Part shown: piece by piece, positions 20,210 to 31,212 of the stretch
How the letters are laid out: every line of letters starts with the position of its first letter
How positions within the stretch are numbered: position 1 is the stretch's first letter
From: Corallium rubrum
Lineage: Eukaryota > Cnidaria > Anthozoa > Scleralcyonacea > Coralliidae
Length of the DNA stretch: 64,000 bases
Reading direction: 5' to 3'
NCBI GenBank assembly: GCA_964035015.1
Contig: OZ036005.1
Location: forward strand, 807,701 to 871,700
Made by a program: the position numbers and the translations under genes
Notes under the pieces: model-generated
What the model was told of the DNA's origin: nothing
Seen by the model: only the letters and a program-made list of their open reading frames with translations
Databases searched by the model: none

Positions 20210-20870
20210 GTGGAACAACGAGTGGAACAACGAGAATTTAAAAATTCTCAGACATTACGGTACTTGTCATTAACCCAATAATCCTGTGCATCTGGGTCGG
20301 CGTTGGTCCGACGCATCGCAGCGTTTGTTTTTTGTTGGGTTTTTGTTTGTTTTTTATTTCTTTGCAAAAACTGCCCTTTTATTGTTTTAATTTGTCTAAC
20401 ACCAGACGATTTTACTCATCAAAGGGAGAACTCTCAGACATCCTAAGCAGCAAGTTGTTTAGTTAAAACAACAGAAAGAGGACCTCTTATAAAAAGGCCA
20501 CATGCACTCGAAAAATTGTGCACTTGTGTCTCACAACGAGAACTGTGCTGATTGGATGATACCTCGTACAAAACTGTTACAGTATCTCTTCTCTGATTCT
20601 ATTCTGCTTAGATGTAACATTGTATGGCTGTATGCAGAAAACCATTGCAACTACAGTAGCTTGCACCTAAGTGGAACAGACCACCCGTCAAAACATGTTC
20701 TAATGTCAACGTCAAACATAAAATTTCCCTTGAAAACATATTAAGTTTCCCTTCGATATGTACATGTTTGAGCCATCAGCCAATCACGTCTTGCCAATCC
20801 CATGGTGTCAATTTCAAAACGGTTAACTTTTGAACATGTTTTGAACACGTTTTGACGGACCGTGTTTCCA
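19880..20870. other. No gene seen; AT-rich intergenic stretch
   Basis: It contains a (TA)n run at 20180-20206, the direct copies AGTGGAACAACGAG at 20209 and 20222, and T-rich runs near 20330-20360. Open frames are short and lack family resemblance. Confidence 0.5.
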
Positions 20871-20874
20871 CATA

Positions 20875-21234
20875 GGCAAAAAAAAAAGTCTTCTGTTTTT
20901 GGTCAGCGCGCGCGTCATCTTTTTTCTTGCACGTCGATCCTTTTTTTTTAACATTTTTAATATTAATTGGCTACAAATGACACCAGCGGATATTAAATAT
21001 TTGATCGGTCTATTCTCAACCAATGTTTCCTATGAAAACCGCTGGTATGTTTGCGGGCACTTGTTGAAGGCTTCATATTTCAATCATGTGTTCATGCACA
21101 TGTGACAAGTATATTATAAGAATGTCTGTTCAATCAAGGTTTGCCTTGGGGGGAAAAAACAAAAAAAAAACGCGTCACGCGTCGATTTTGGGCATGTGCC
21201 CTGACCAGAAACAGAATACTTTTTTTTTGGCCTT
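20875..21234. mobile_element. Fold-back MITE with poly-A/poly-T ends
   Basis: AGGCAAAAAAAAAAGTCTTCTG then TTTTTGGTCAG is mirrored by CTGACCAGAAACAG and AATACTTTTTTTTTGGCCT. GCGCGCGCGTCATC pairs loosely with the ACGCGTCACGCGTCG part. Confidence 0.75.
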
Positions 21235-21331
21235 AGGTGCAAACGACTATATCTTTATCTACAAATGACAAACAATTTCGTGAAAACCTGATTTATTACT
21301 AATTTCTATACAATATTGACAAAAATACTAA

Positions 21332-21350
21332 TATTAAATTTTATTAATTT
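21332..21350 (-). promoter_or_regulatory. Poly(A) signal of the TPX2-like gene
   Basis: On the minus strand AATAAA lies within ATTAATAAAATTT just after the stop codon at 21351. The closeness to the stop supports the exon being the true last one. Confidence 0.5.
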
Positions 21351-24300
21351 CTATTTTTTTGCTCTTCTAGCAGCTAGCCTAGAATTATGCTGTGCAATTA
21401 ATTCTCTAATTTCATTTTCTGTCTCAGTTAGATCATGATCTATTTGTTTCTGCATAGCTTGTTTCTGCGTGTTTTTTTCTTGCGTGTTTTGTTTCTGTGT
21501 GGCTTGTTTCTGCGTGGTTTGTTTCTGTGTGGATTGTTTCTGCGTGGTTTGTTTCTGCGTGTTTTTTTCCTGCGTGTTTTGTTTCTGTGTGGCTTGTTTC
21601 TGCGTGGTGGTTTTAAGGCTATTTGGAACAACAACACTCTTCTTAGATTTCATTTGCAGGTTTTTCGATACCGTTGGTTGACTTGCTGCTGTTGTGTGTA
21701 GGTTTGATATTTTGGAACTCCTTTCTTTCGTTGAAGATAATGGGAAACAAGATCTTCTCTTTTGTTTCGCTTCTTTGCTTCCCACTGGTCTGATATCATT
21801 CACTGATCTTCGTTTACTTTTTAATCTTGCTTGCGAAGTCAGGGAGTTCAGCTGTGTCTAGAAAAATGGAAACCCAGTAACATCATTTACATTGATTAAT
21901 TCCTTGAAAGTTTTCATGGCGATAATGTAATATAGATTTTTTTGTGGAAACACCCACGTAAAGTATTTATTTGCTAAACTTTCGGCTTGTTGACTCAGGC
22001 CTTCGTCAGAGACAGCGACAGCGTTTCTTGCAACCTTGCAACACGGCAAAAATAACAAAATCGCAAGTTGCTACGGGGTGTTACACGATGCGATTTAGTT
22101 TTGCAACTTGCCACATTCAGTGATTTATTGCAAGTTGCAAGAAAAATCGCATCGTGCAACAGCACCTTAAATAATCAAAATATCGCAAACATACCTTGGT
22201 TGGTGCTGGGCATGTTGTTGGGTTGCCTTTATGAACTCTTCTTCCATTTTCATCATACTCTGCATATTTCTTTGGGATGGGTCTATTGTGGATCTCCTTC
22301 GTTGTAGTAGTACCTGATATATGCAGTTCTTCGTCAATACCTGTCAAAACTTTATTACCAGTGCTCGTAGACTTTGTGTTTTCCTTCTAGTAAACAAAAG
22401 TAAGGGGAAAAAGAAAGTACAACTTATCTGAAGCATATTGCTCAAAGTATTAAAGTGCTATGAAATGAAATTTTTGCTTTTTATATTATTTGATAATATA
22501 AAAATATAGAAAATTCTGATATTCCTACATATGTTCATTTAATATTTACGTCCTTGGAAGCACTTCATTTTTCAGTTCAAAGTTAATAGCTAAGGCCATG
22601 AAACGTCAACACAATAACGTGGCCACAACAACTATTTGACGTCGTCACACGGTGGAGCATGATAAATTTGTTTAATTCTTGTTTAAATATAAAAATAAAA
22701 GTAAAACACTTTCTAAACGGGTGACCGTCTGGGAATGACCCTGCTGTCGAGCTCGAGACTCACGTGGTCTCCTGTGCTTCGGGGTTTTTTTCGCCAGGTG
22801 CTCCGGTTTTCCTCCCTCCGTACAATCAACACCGAAGGTCTTAGCTGTAATCCGTGGTCCGATATGTGTCGTGAGCGCTTTCAATATACTCTCGACTCGG
22901 CCGTGTTAAACTTCAAATATGTCAATTACTCTTGAAAATAAATCTTAAAAGGTATTGGCAATAAAAATTAAATTTGTCCCATTTGAAAGAACCCGTCAAA
23001 TGGTATAAGAAGACCTTTTGTAATGTTTCTGTATCTTTCTTGTGTTTTGAAATATTTCAACCAAAGACAGCGTGCTGTCCGCCATCTTGTTGTAATATTG
23101 GGTCTAATTAACCAGGAAATTGGTGACATTACAAGCACGGTAAACCTGATGAAACTACTCCGTGGGTGACCAAATTTCCACCGAAGGCTTTTTAAATGTT
23201 GTGGGTCAATTTAAAATGGAAATAGCGGAACAAAATCGAGTTTCTAGCTCATAATGTCATCAGGTTGGCAAGATAAAAATTTCACTTTACCCTGCTTATG
23301 TCGTCACATGCATAATTTTGCATATCGAAAATAATTCCAAGATGGCGGACAGCACGCTGTTTTTGGTCGAAATATTTCCTAAACCAAAACAGATATGGAA
23401 AAATTGTAAAAGGTCTTCTTATGCCATTCGACGAGTTCTTTCAAATGAGATAAACTTAATTTTTATTGCCAATACTCTTTAAGGTGGCTAGACAGTTTAA
23501 TCATGAGAAATTACGTATTTCTTCATGAAATGTTTTGCACAGGTCTCACTAGTTCATTGCATAGCTCTAGTGGTGGTCTTGATTATTAAAAAGTGTTATA
23601 CCCTCAGGATTTACCTAAGTGAAGAAATCGTGTTTCCAGTAAATGCAGCAAACCTAATTTGCCTAAAATCTGTCGCTTACCACAAACCATAGTTAATAGA
23701 AAATATACATGGTTTAGAAACCCGGCAAACTTCAAAGCGGTTAACAATCAAGCTACGATTCATGTTGAAAGGTACATGAAGGTGCCAAATCCTTTGTTTT
23801 AAGTTTATTAATATTTAAACAGTACGGTTGAGTGATTGAACCCAAACGTTGCTATTGGATGATTGCTTCATTATACAGAAAAAACAATATGTTCAGTAAC
23901 CGTGAAAGTGCAAAAATTTCCATAAACCTGAACAAAAACATAAAACAATGACTTTTGTGAACTTCCAAACCATGTATATTTTCTATTAACTATGGGCAAA
24001 CACAATTTCTCTAGATACGCAAGCGCTACAAGTATAAATCTTTTCAATAATCACGACCACCACTACAGCTTGCAATGAACTAAAACATTTTATCAAGAAA
24101 ATACGTAATTTCTCATGATTTAGACCGTAGAGCCATCTTAAAGTGTTCGTACCTCTCTTGTTTTCTGTACATTCTTTTGAGGAATTGGTTTTTTAGTTGT
24201 TTTGGCTTTATTTTTTAAAGTGGCTTTAACAGGAGAAACTGGTCCATTTGCAGAGTGTGATATTGTGTGGGTGCTGCTCGTTCTTGGTTTGGGTGATTCA

Positions 24301-27300
24301 TTCATATTGTCATTACTACACCTGCCAGGTAATGATGAATATGGGGAATGCTTTGTCAGTGAACTGCTTCGTTTAGGCTGGTACACACCTAAAATCAATA
24401 AATAAATAATTAATAAAATAAATATTATAACATAGATGTATGGATACAACGGCGTTTCTGATTGGCTACCGTGCGGGCTCCATAACTCGATGGAGGACGG
24501 TAATTTCAAACGTAATGAGAAACTCGTTTTTAATCAGCGAAATAAATATTGTTTTCCGTTGTTTTGTGTCGGATTCTCTGTTATAAAAGAAATGGTTTGG
24601 CGTGCTCCATTGAGTTATAGATGCACTGGGGAAGTTGGAGAGCACTCAAAAATCTAGAGTTGTTCACGGCTACACCTCGACCAACTCTTACGCTTTTTTC
24701 GTGCTCTCCGAACTTCCCGCGTGCATCCATTTAACAATTAGACAACGAGTCCGAGTTGTCTATGAGCGAATAGTCAACGAAGGCGAAGCCTGAGTTGACT
24801 ATTCGCGCATAGACAACGAGGACGAGTTGTCTAATTGTTTTAGTATACACCCTGTACCTACTCTAAAAAAGTTTTTCTAGTGCAAACTGACGAAAATGTT
24901 GTGTTATTTAACCACTCGTGAGCGGCAAGTAAAAGCAGATTTAATTAATAAAATACGGTTTAATTGTATTTCGTTCCTTACCATTAAAAATCTTCATGCC
25001 ATATTTTGTGGCGTTTTTAGTTTTCTCAGGGATAGAATTTTCTATCAAACTCTCAAAAAATTCCTCCGAAACGTCTGCAAAACGAGAGTTTACTGCCATA
25101 TTTTTTCAGGTTTGTTTTCATTTTTCTCAAACGTTGTCCATCACGAATAGAGAACGGTTGAGTAGCCAATCAGAACGCAGGATTTGTAATAGACGATGGT
25201 TGGGTGTATACTAAAACTCGATGGAGCACGCCAAACCATGAAGCATTTCTTAAATAGCGCTCCGTCGTGATGACGTCCCTTTTTAAGTTTGTCGGCTTTT
25301 ACCCACAATTCTTGCAGTCCGAACAATAGATAATGGCTCACTTGCAATCATTTGAAAGTCAATTTTAGTTTGTCCGCTTTTTGTGCTATAAATAGCAGCT
25401 CGACGGTACGCTATTAGCATTATAAATGATAATAATTCACGAGGAAAAGTCAAAAGAAATGAATGTTTACATTCGGTTTCAGGTTACTTTTGAGGGAAAT
25501 GTTCAGAAATTCGTCCGGAGGTTCAGAACTTCGTATTGAACTACTAGCAACTATGTGTGGATTAGCAAGGCGATTTCTGTAGCTGAGTAGTCGTTGTACG
25601 TCGGCATTACTTAGTACAGGCCCTTCGATGAGACATCATGCCAGCCCGCATATGTCACAGGCGATTCCGGTGGCGTCTGCTTTTCCAGGGTCGTTGCAGC
25701 GTAGTCTTGTATGTCGTCTTATCTCCACACGCTTATTTCGCCACCGCTCCGTCCCACTCCACACCATTTTTCTCCATGCTACTCGATCCCGAGCAACATC
25801 TTCCCATCCGTCAGGGATCTCACACTGTCCTAAGACTTCCTTCAGCGTGTCTTTGTACCTCAATCTTGATCTTCTTTGCTTTCTCGTTCCAGTAGCCAAC
25901 TCACCGTACAGTACCGCTTTCGGGAGCCTCTCATTTCCCATACGTAAAACGTGACCTGCCCACCGAAGATGTCTTCTCTTAAAGTAGCCAATCAAATGCC
26001 TAGTTCAATATGAACTTGTGAACCTCCGAACGAACTTCTGAACATTCCCTCAAAAATAACCTGAAACCGACTGCAAATCGGATACAATTCATAGAAATTC
26101 GTCCTGATTTACAATATTGGATGCCTTATGATGTCATCTACTCCACACAGATCAAACAAACTTCCCCAAATGAGGAATATATCAAGCAATAACTGTGTGC
26201 ATTGCAATGTACCATTCGTATTAGAACAGCTTCAAAGTTTCAACACTTTACGAATTACGAAATCAGTGGAGTAGATGACGTCATAAGGTATCTTTGGAAC
26301 AAGATGAGAAATTGAGCAAGCGAAGAGGCTATTCTTTATTTTTAAAACAGTTCTAAATAACATCAAAATTGTTTAGAATTTCGTTTTTCGAGGTTCACAA
26401 GTCCGTTTTGAACTTCGCATTTGATTGGCTACTTAATTAGAGAATTGGGTGCTAATTAGAGAATAGGGTGCTAATTAGAGAATGGGGTGCTTATTAGAGA
26501 AATGGCGGGGTGCTTATTAGAGAATGGGGCACTTATTAGAGAATGGGGTGCTAATTAGAGAAATGGCGGGGTGCTTATTAGAGAATGGGGTGCTTATCAG
26601 AGAATGGGGCACTTATTAGGGAATGGGGTGCTTATTAGAGAATGGGGTGCTTATTAAAGAATGGGGTGCTAATTGAAAGCAACTGTAACATAGAAAATAA
26701 TTATTTCATTTGAAGGAGTTGTGGCAGCCAATGACCTTGTTACAGCAGGGTTTTTTCCAGTTTTTTTGAAATCCTGACCATAAAAAACAATGAAAAAACT
26801 TACTAGCTTTCGAGGCATCCATTTTCTGCCCAGTGGATACGCCAGGTTTTGTAGGATTGTTGAGCTGAAAGTTATGTAAGGGATGCACCTCTTGAAACCA
26901 CGAGGCATGCAGATCACTGAGAAAACAACATTTAAAATAAGTACTTTTTATCAAGTGTAAGGTTTAATTCATATACTGCCGAAACAGAGAACGTAGGAGT
27001 CTAACGTTTCGAGCGAAGGCCCTTTCTCTCTGAGACTCTGACGAAGGGCCTTCGCTCGAAACGTCAGACTCCTACGTTCTCTATTTCGGCAGTATATCTA
27101 ACCTTACTATATTTCGATTGTTGTTTCAACACTGCCTACGCAGCACGCTACTTTTATTTCACGATTTGAAGTATTTTTATTACCTTTTGGTTAGATAATA
27201 CAAACAGCAAGAGGTACATTAGGAAAAAGGGAAATTCATGTTTTTGACAAGGGTGGCACTAGGAATTAGAAGTTGAAGTGTCTATGAAGTGAAAATCTTT

Positions 27301-30300
27301 TTAGCGGTTTTGTGCCGTTCAGCATAACAGGTGCATTCACTGAAAATTTTAAGCAAATCTGCTTCATAGTTAACCTGAATGTCAGGTCTACAAATAAAGA
27401 TCTGACATTCAGGTTACTTCATAGTCTGAGCTATAAACTCTCAAAGTTTGCCATGGCTTATTCATTTCTGAAGAAATTAATCGCTCGGTTAGAGTGCTTG
27501 ATGAGGTATGCAGTTGGACAACTGATATGTTGGTATAGTAAAGGTTTGATATACTGCCGTAACAGAGAACATACAGCTCTAGGCACACAGAATTCTTGGC
27601 TAGACTGTAGTTTAGCAAACGCCACTTGTCTGCTGGCTGCAGGGCTCAAAATAACGGCCGGTTACCGGTCAATGACAGGCCAAATTCCTAATGTGACCAG
27701 TCAAACTTTGTATAACGCCGGTCATATTACTTGCAATTAATTTTATTACTTCCATTTGAAGAAACATAAAATGATTTTTGTTGTGCTGTTGTAGACCCGT
27801 TTCATAATGTCTGATATATATTGTGAACTATGCATGCATTTCCTTTTTATGACGTTTTTATAACGTTTTTATAACGTTCTTATCAGTACTAGCTTATATC
27901 TATAGCGTAGTATTAATACTTTACTGTTGTGGTGTGGTGTGTTGTGTTGTGGTGTGTTGTAGTGTGGTGTGTTGTGGTGTGTTGTGGGTTTTTCGGGGGA
28001 GGGGGGCCTCGTGAAATTTGACTGGTCAAAAATCACCTTTGACCTGGGCTGCCCAAGAAGGTGTCTGGAGTTGAGCCTTCAGCCTTAGTGTTTGACACTG
28101 GTGTCCACTAAACTGTAATGATGTACCAAATGTTTTATATCTGTTGCCTTATGTGACTTTTGATGATATAAACCATCTCAAATATTTCAACTTACTAGTG
28201 AGTAACTTTCCTATATACAGCTCGGTACTGTAGCATTTTCTCCAATTTTATACTCTGGAACAGGGTTGGGGTTTCAAATTTCAGCAATACATACCCTCCT
28301 TCTGTGCCCCTACTCCCTCTCTGCAGTGATGGATTTACAGGGGAGTGCAGGGGGTGTGCCAATTGCCTTGTCAAATCCAAGTACATTAAAGGATGCATTC
28401 ATTCAATGTCTGTGTAAACTTCATGCTATCATATGATTCATAGATATATGATTCATATATTAGCTATCATATGACTCATAGCTATTAATAGGTATAAAAA
28501 ACAATTTCTCGTGAGCTTCACCCCCCTACCCCCCAGCCCCACCACAAGCTTGGCCCCTGCCAGGGGCTGTGTCCCCAGACCCCTGCCGTAGCTCCCTCAG
28601 TGGTGCTCCACCCTGCCTCGGTCATGCCTGGCCACACCGCTGGCCTGATCTCACTTTGCTCGCTGACAGCACCCCCTACCAGATCAAGCTGGATCCATCA
28701 CTGCTCTTCTGTGCCCCTACTCCCTCTTGTGTGCAACCTAACCACCCTTCAGTACCCCTACCCCTCTTCTGTGCCCCTACTCCCTCTTCTGTGCACCTAA
28801 CCACCCTTCAGTACCCCTACCCCTCTTCTGTGCACCTAACCACCCTTCAGTGCCCCTACCCCTCTTCTGTGCCCCTACTCCCTCTTCTGTGCACCTAACC
28901 ACCCTTCAGTACCCCTACCCCTCTTCTGTGCCCCTACTCCCTCTTCTGTGCACCTAACCACCCTTCAGTACCCCTACCCCTCTTCTGTGCACCTAACCAC
29001 CCTTCAGTGCCCCTACCCATCTTCTGTGCCCCTACTCCCTCTTCTGTGCACCTAACCACCCTTCAGTACCCCTACCCCTCTTCTGTGCCCCTACTCCCTC
29101 TTCTGTGCACCTAACCACCCTTCAGTACCCCTACCCCTCTTCTGTGCCCCTACTCCCTCTTCTGTGCACCTAACCACCCTTCAGTACCCCTACCCCTCTT
29201 CTGTGCACCTAACCACCCTTCAGTGCCCCTACCCATCTTCTGTGCCCCTAACCACCCTTCAGTACCCCTACCCCTCTTCTGTGGCCCTACCCATTTCTGT
29301 GCCCCTACTCCCTCTTCTGTGCACCTAACCACCCTTCAGTACCCCTACCCCTCTTCTGTGTACCTAACCATCCTTCGGTGCCCCTACCCCTCTTCTGTGC
29401 CCCTACCCCCTCCTGTGCCCCTACCCAGAATTCCAAGAAGTACACCCCCAGTTAAATACAATAAATACATCTTATTTCTAGGATTTTGTTGGCTAAAAAT
29501 CCTAAGATCAAAGAACAAAGTGACTTGTACTGTTTAATCTAAAACAAGAACACTCTATAAACCTAATTTTAATATAACTAATATACATAACTGAGAATGT
29601 AAAAAAAGTAAAGTGCTGAGGAGGCAGTGTTTTCGATACCCTGTAAGTCAGAGCCCCTTTCTGACCTGCACAGACTTCGGGGGAAAGTGAGCTCTGCTAA
29701 GAAACTCGATATTTCTATAGACCTTATTCAAAAATGGTCACCGAATTAAAATTCTTTTATACACATATAAATTAGCCCTTATGAACTCGTTTTCATGTGT
29801 GAAATTCAAAAGAATTCTTACTTTAAAATGAGGTCATAAGGGCTAATTTATATGCACATAAAAGAATTCTAATTCGGTGGCCATTTTTGAATATAAGGTC
29901 TATTTGGCCATGCATGATTGCATGAGCAATTGCCAAGAAACTATTTTTGGCCCAGGCTCTAATGCATTACTTGCTATTTTCCTGCTTGCAGGTGCTCATA
30001 AACTAGAACTTGTTTGACCAGTTCAAAACCTGACTGACTCACCCCCAACTTGGGGTGAGCCCAACTTTTCCCCCAAGCCTGTATAGCAGTGTTGCCAACC
30101 TTGGGATTTTATCCCAAGATCTTGGGATTTTTTGAAGGAGTTGGGATTTTTTGGGATTTTTTTCTCAGGGATTCAACCTTGGGATTTTTCTTGGGATTTT
30201 TCCGGAGCAAACAGTTTTGGTTTTAAAAAGCTGATTTCAATGTTAATTGTATTTTTTTTACTTGATCATTAGATCATACTCAGTTATCATACTCCACTAG

Positions 30301-31212
30301 CCTTAGCCAGCCCCTGCGTTCTTTATGTATGCGTTTGTTAAACTTGAACACATAAAGCTAAAAATCCTAGAGGGGTGTTGTGGTTGGGGTTTCAGAGGTG
30401 GGTCATTTTTCCAGAGGGTTGTGACTAGGTTTAGGGTATGGGGGGTTTTGGTTAGGTTTAGGTCTACCGGGGGTTTTGGTTAGGGTTAGGGCTACTGGGG
30501 GTTTGTGGTTAGGGGTTGGGGTATGGGGGATGAGTTTTCATTTAAAATTAAGGATTATCCTTAATTCTAGGCGAGTTGAGAATTAAGGATAATCCTTAAT
30601 TTTGGATGTGAGGTCGACCTGGTGAAACATGATGTTCGATGCCAATGAAAAAAATTTGGAACATGCATATCAAACGGCGATAGAGACCTGGGAAATAGTC
30701 AGTAAATGAAGCTGTTGAACCTTGGGATTTTTTGATAAAAAATAGGGAATCTTGGGATATTTTCAGACCTTTACTGGGATTTTACGAAACTTGACTTGGC
30801 AACACTGCTGTGTAAGTTGGAAAGGGGCTGTGTCTCACAGAGTATGTTTTAGACAGAGCAAAATGAAAAGTTGGTAAACTCCCAAGAATAGATTTTACTT
30901 TGATGAAGGGCTACACTTGAAATGTCAGTATTTCATTATCTAAATATATTAACTTTTAATATCTGTACGATATTAAAACTATTTTCTATAATTTCTTTAG
31001 TTCACAAATGACTTCAACATTATAACAATTCAAAGTTTTTCTAGTTTGTTGGCAACTCACTTAATATCAAAGACAATTCCTCACCTGTCCTGGTTCCAGA
31101 AATCATTGTCTGATCGTTCTTTCTCCATTGCAAGATCTACCCATTGTGGTGCATCGAATTCTAAATCACAATCAATAATGTGTTCTTCATCAGCTGATGA
31201 TATTTTTGACAT
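21351..31212 (-). CDS. TPX2-like spindle protein, short form
   Basis: Five exons on the minus strand join in frame: 31212-31085, 26916-26804, 24388-24153, 22386-22195 and 21857-21351 (stop TAG), for about 391 residues. The start MSKISSADEEH is chosen because MLCVC upstream lies next to acceptor-like TTTGCAG. Residues about 14-60 (DLEFDAPQWVDL, then NDFWNQ, then SDLHASWFQEVHPLHNF across the first junction) match the TPX2 N-terminus: the (Y/F)DAP Aurora-A-binding motif followed by a D-x-WF motif. TPX2 activates Aurora A and promotes spindle microtubule assembly in mitosis. The middle is Ser/Lys/Pro-rich. The last exon encodes a Thr-Gln-Lys-Gln pentapeptide tract (21445-21612) and ends LIAQHNSRLAARRAKK. 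AATAAA-like ATTAATAAAATTT follows the stop. The TPX2 C-terminal repeats and kinesin-5-binding end of the vertebrate protein (about 750 residues) are absent. It could be a paralogue or a lineage-specific short TPX2. Confidence 0.72.
21445..21612 (-). repeat. In-frame 15-base repeat encoding T-Q-K-Q-x
   Basis: Within the last exon of the TPX2-like gene the unit reads Thr-Gln-Lys-Gln followed by Ala, Asn, Thr or Ser. The block ATQKQNTQEKNTQKQ occurs twice, so a multi-unit duplication is superimposed on the pentapeptide repeat. Length stays a multiple of three. Confidence 0.9.
21976..22009 (-). other. Recurrent hairpin module, hammerhead-like core (copy 4)
   Basis: Minus strand: CTGACGA, extra A, GGCCTG, loop, CAAGCC, GAAAGTTT. 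The six-pair stem (one G-U) differs from the other copies, and the last conserved word is GAAAG instead of GAAAC. It is in an intron of the TPX2-like gene. Confidence 0.45.
22712..22930 (+). mobile_element. 5S rRNA-derived SINE, truncated copy
   Basis: GGGTGACCGTCTGGGAATGA matches the 3' part of the 5S-derived head at 14395, followed by the same body (CTGTGCTTCGGGGTTTTTTT, CTCCGGTTTTCCTCCCTCCG). The 5' half of the head is missing. Confidence 0.8.
22945..23482. mobile_element. TTAA-flanked fold-back MITE
   Basis: TTAA at 22945 and 23479 bounds inverted arms AAGGTATTGGCAATAAAAAT and the complement. Inside, GCCATCTTG / CAAGATGGC and ACAGCGTGCTGTCC / GGACAGCACGCTGT pair. It is related to the element at 1325. 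It lies in intron 3 of the TPX2-like gene. Confidence 0.85.
23479..24141. mobile_element. TTAA-flanked fold-back MITE abutting exon 3
   Basis: It shares the TTAA at 23479 with the preceding MITE and ends at TTAA 24138-24141. The ends are GGTGGCTAGACAGTTTAATC and a near-complement; both arms carry TCATGAGAAATTACGTATTT. A second inverted pair (AACCATAGTTAATAGAAAAT) is nested inside. Its end is 11 bases from the splice donor of TPX2-like exon 3. Confidence 0.85.
24430..25260. mobile_element. Nested fold-back element
   Basis: ATGGTTTGGCGTGCTCCATT at 24590 is mirrored by ATGGAGCACGCCAAACCAT at 25220. An inner perfect hairpin at 24733-24840 (CAATTAGACAACGAGTCCGA and complement) sits between. It lies in intron 2 of the TPX2-like gene. 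Confidence 0.75.
25465..26090. mobile_element. Fold-back element carrying a LINE fragment
   Basis: CGGTTTCAGGTTACTTTTGA and GGGAAATGTTCAGAA at the left are mirrored by TTCTGAACATTCCCTCAAAA and ATAACCTGAAACCG at the right. The LINE remnant (25636-25995) is between the arms. A second inverted pair at 26125-26290 (CTTATGATGTCATCTACTCC) follows. Confidence 0.7.
25636..25995 (-). pseudogene. LINE reverse transcriptase C-terminal fragment
   Basis: The minus-strand frame reads RRHLRWAGHVLRMGNERLPK, then AVLYGELATGTRK, LRYKDTLKEVL, DGWEDVARDRVAWR and ends near CDICGLA. RxLRWAGHVxRM, LxxGxR, RYKDxLK and W-x-x-x-A-x-DRxxWR are the usual C-terminal end of CR1/Jockey-type LINE polyproteins, followed by a Cys pair. 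No upstream RT motifs remain. Confidence 0.85.
26437..26680 (+). repeat. Minisatellite GAGAATGGGGTGCTTATTA
   Basis: About twelve copies of a 19-20-base unit with GGGGTGCTTATTAGAGAAT as core. Variants have AATGGCGGGG or CACTTATTA. It is in intron 2 of the TPX2-like gene, less than 150 bases from exon 2. Confidence 0.9.
26972..27105. mobile_element. Fold-back element carrying the hairpin module
   Basis: ATACTGCCGAAACAGAGAAC is mirrored by GTTCTCTATTTCGGCAGTAT. The right arm holds a full hairpin module (27038-27065) and the left arm a damaged inverted one, so it was once a head-to-head dimer. Confidence 0.75.
27038..27065 (+). other. Recurrent hairpin module, hammerhead-like core (copy 5)
   Basis: CTGACGA, extra A, GGGC, CTTC, GCTC, GAAACGTC. 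Same stem as the copy at 3006 but different flank (CGTC instead of CGTT). Confidence 0.5.
27110..28495. other. Intron 1 stretch of the TPX2-like gene, no exon seen
   Basis: Contains a perfect hairpin ACCTGAATGTCAGGTC (27372-27414), a GACCGG-type repeat piece (27650-27735), and a GTTGTGGTGTG run (27920-27990). Otherwise unremarkable AT-rich DNA. Confidence 0.5.
28640..29440 (-). repeat. Minisatellite with 39-base unit and a 20-base variant
   Basis: Units of CTTCTGTGCACCTAACCACC plus CTTCAGTACCCCTACCCCT (39 bases) alternate with an inserted CTTCTGTGCCCCTACTCCCT (20 bases). The pattern makes about 100-base higher-order blocks repeated several times. It is in intron 1 of the TPX2-like gene, and open frames across it are repeat products. 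A G-rich dispersed repeat lies just before it (28515-28620). Confidence 0.95.
29716..29905. mobile_element. Fold-back MITE
   Basis: ATAGACCTTATTCAAAAATG is mirrored by CATTTTTGAATATAAGGTCTAT. The arms CACCGAATTAAAATTCTTTT and CATAAGGGCTAATTTATATG pair with few mismatches and a short loop. Confidence 0.9.
30087..30807. mobile_element. Non-autonomous hAT element
   Basis: The ends CAGTGTTGCCAACCTTGGGA and TTGGCAACACTG are hAT-like. The flanks CTGTATAG / CTGTGTAA match at 6 of 8 bases. Both ends carry repeated CTTGGGATTTTT. The interior has TTAGGGTTAGGG-like words (30425-30525) and a hairpin AATTAAGGATTATCCTTAATT (30545-30602). Confidence 0.75.

Noticed and set aside
26669-26954. Two overlapping 82-codon minus-strand ORFs
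   Set aside because: They contain TPX2-like exon 2 but run into intron sequence. Only the splice-bounded part 26804-26916 is accepted.
28569-29537. Pro/Cys/Ser-rich ORFs on both strands
   Set aside because: Product of the 39-base minisatellite.
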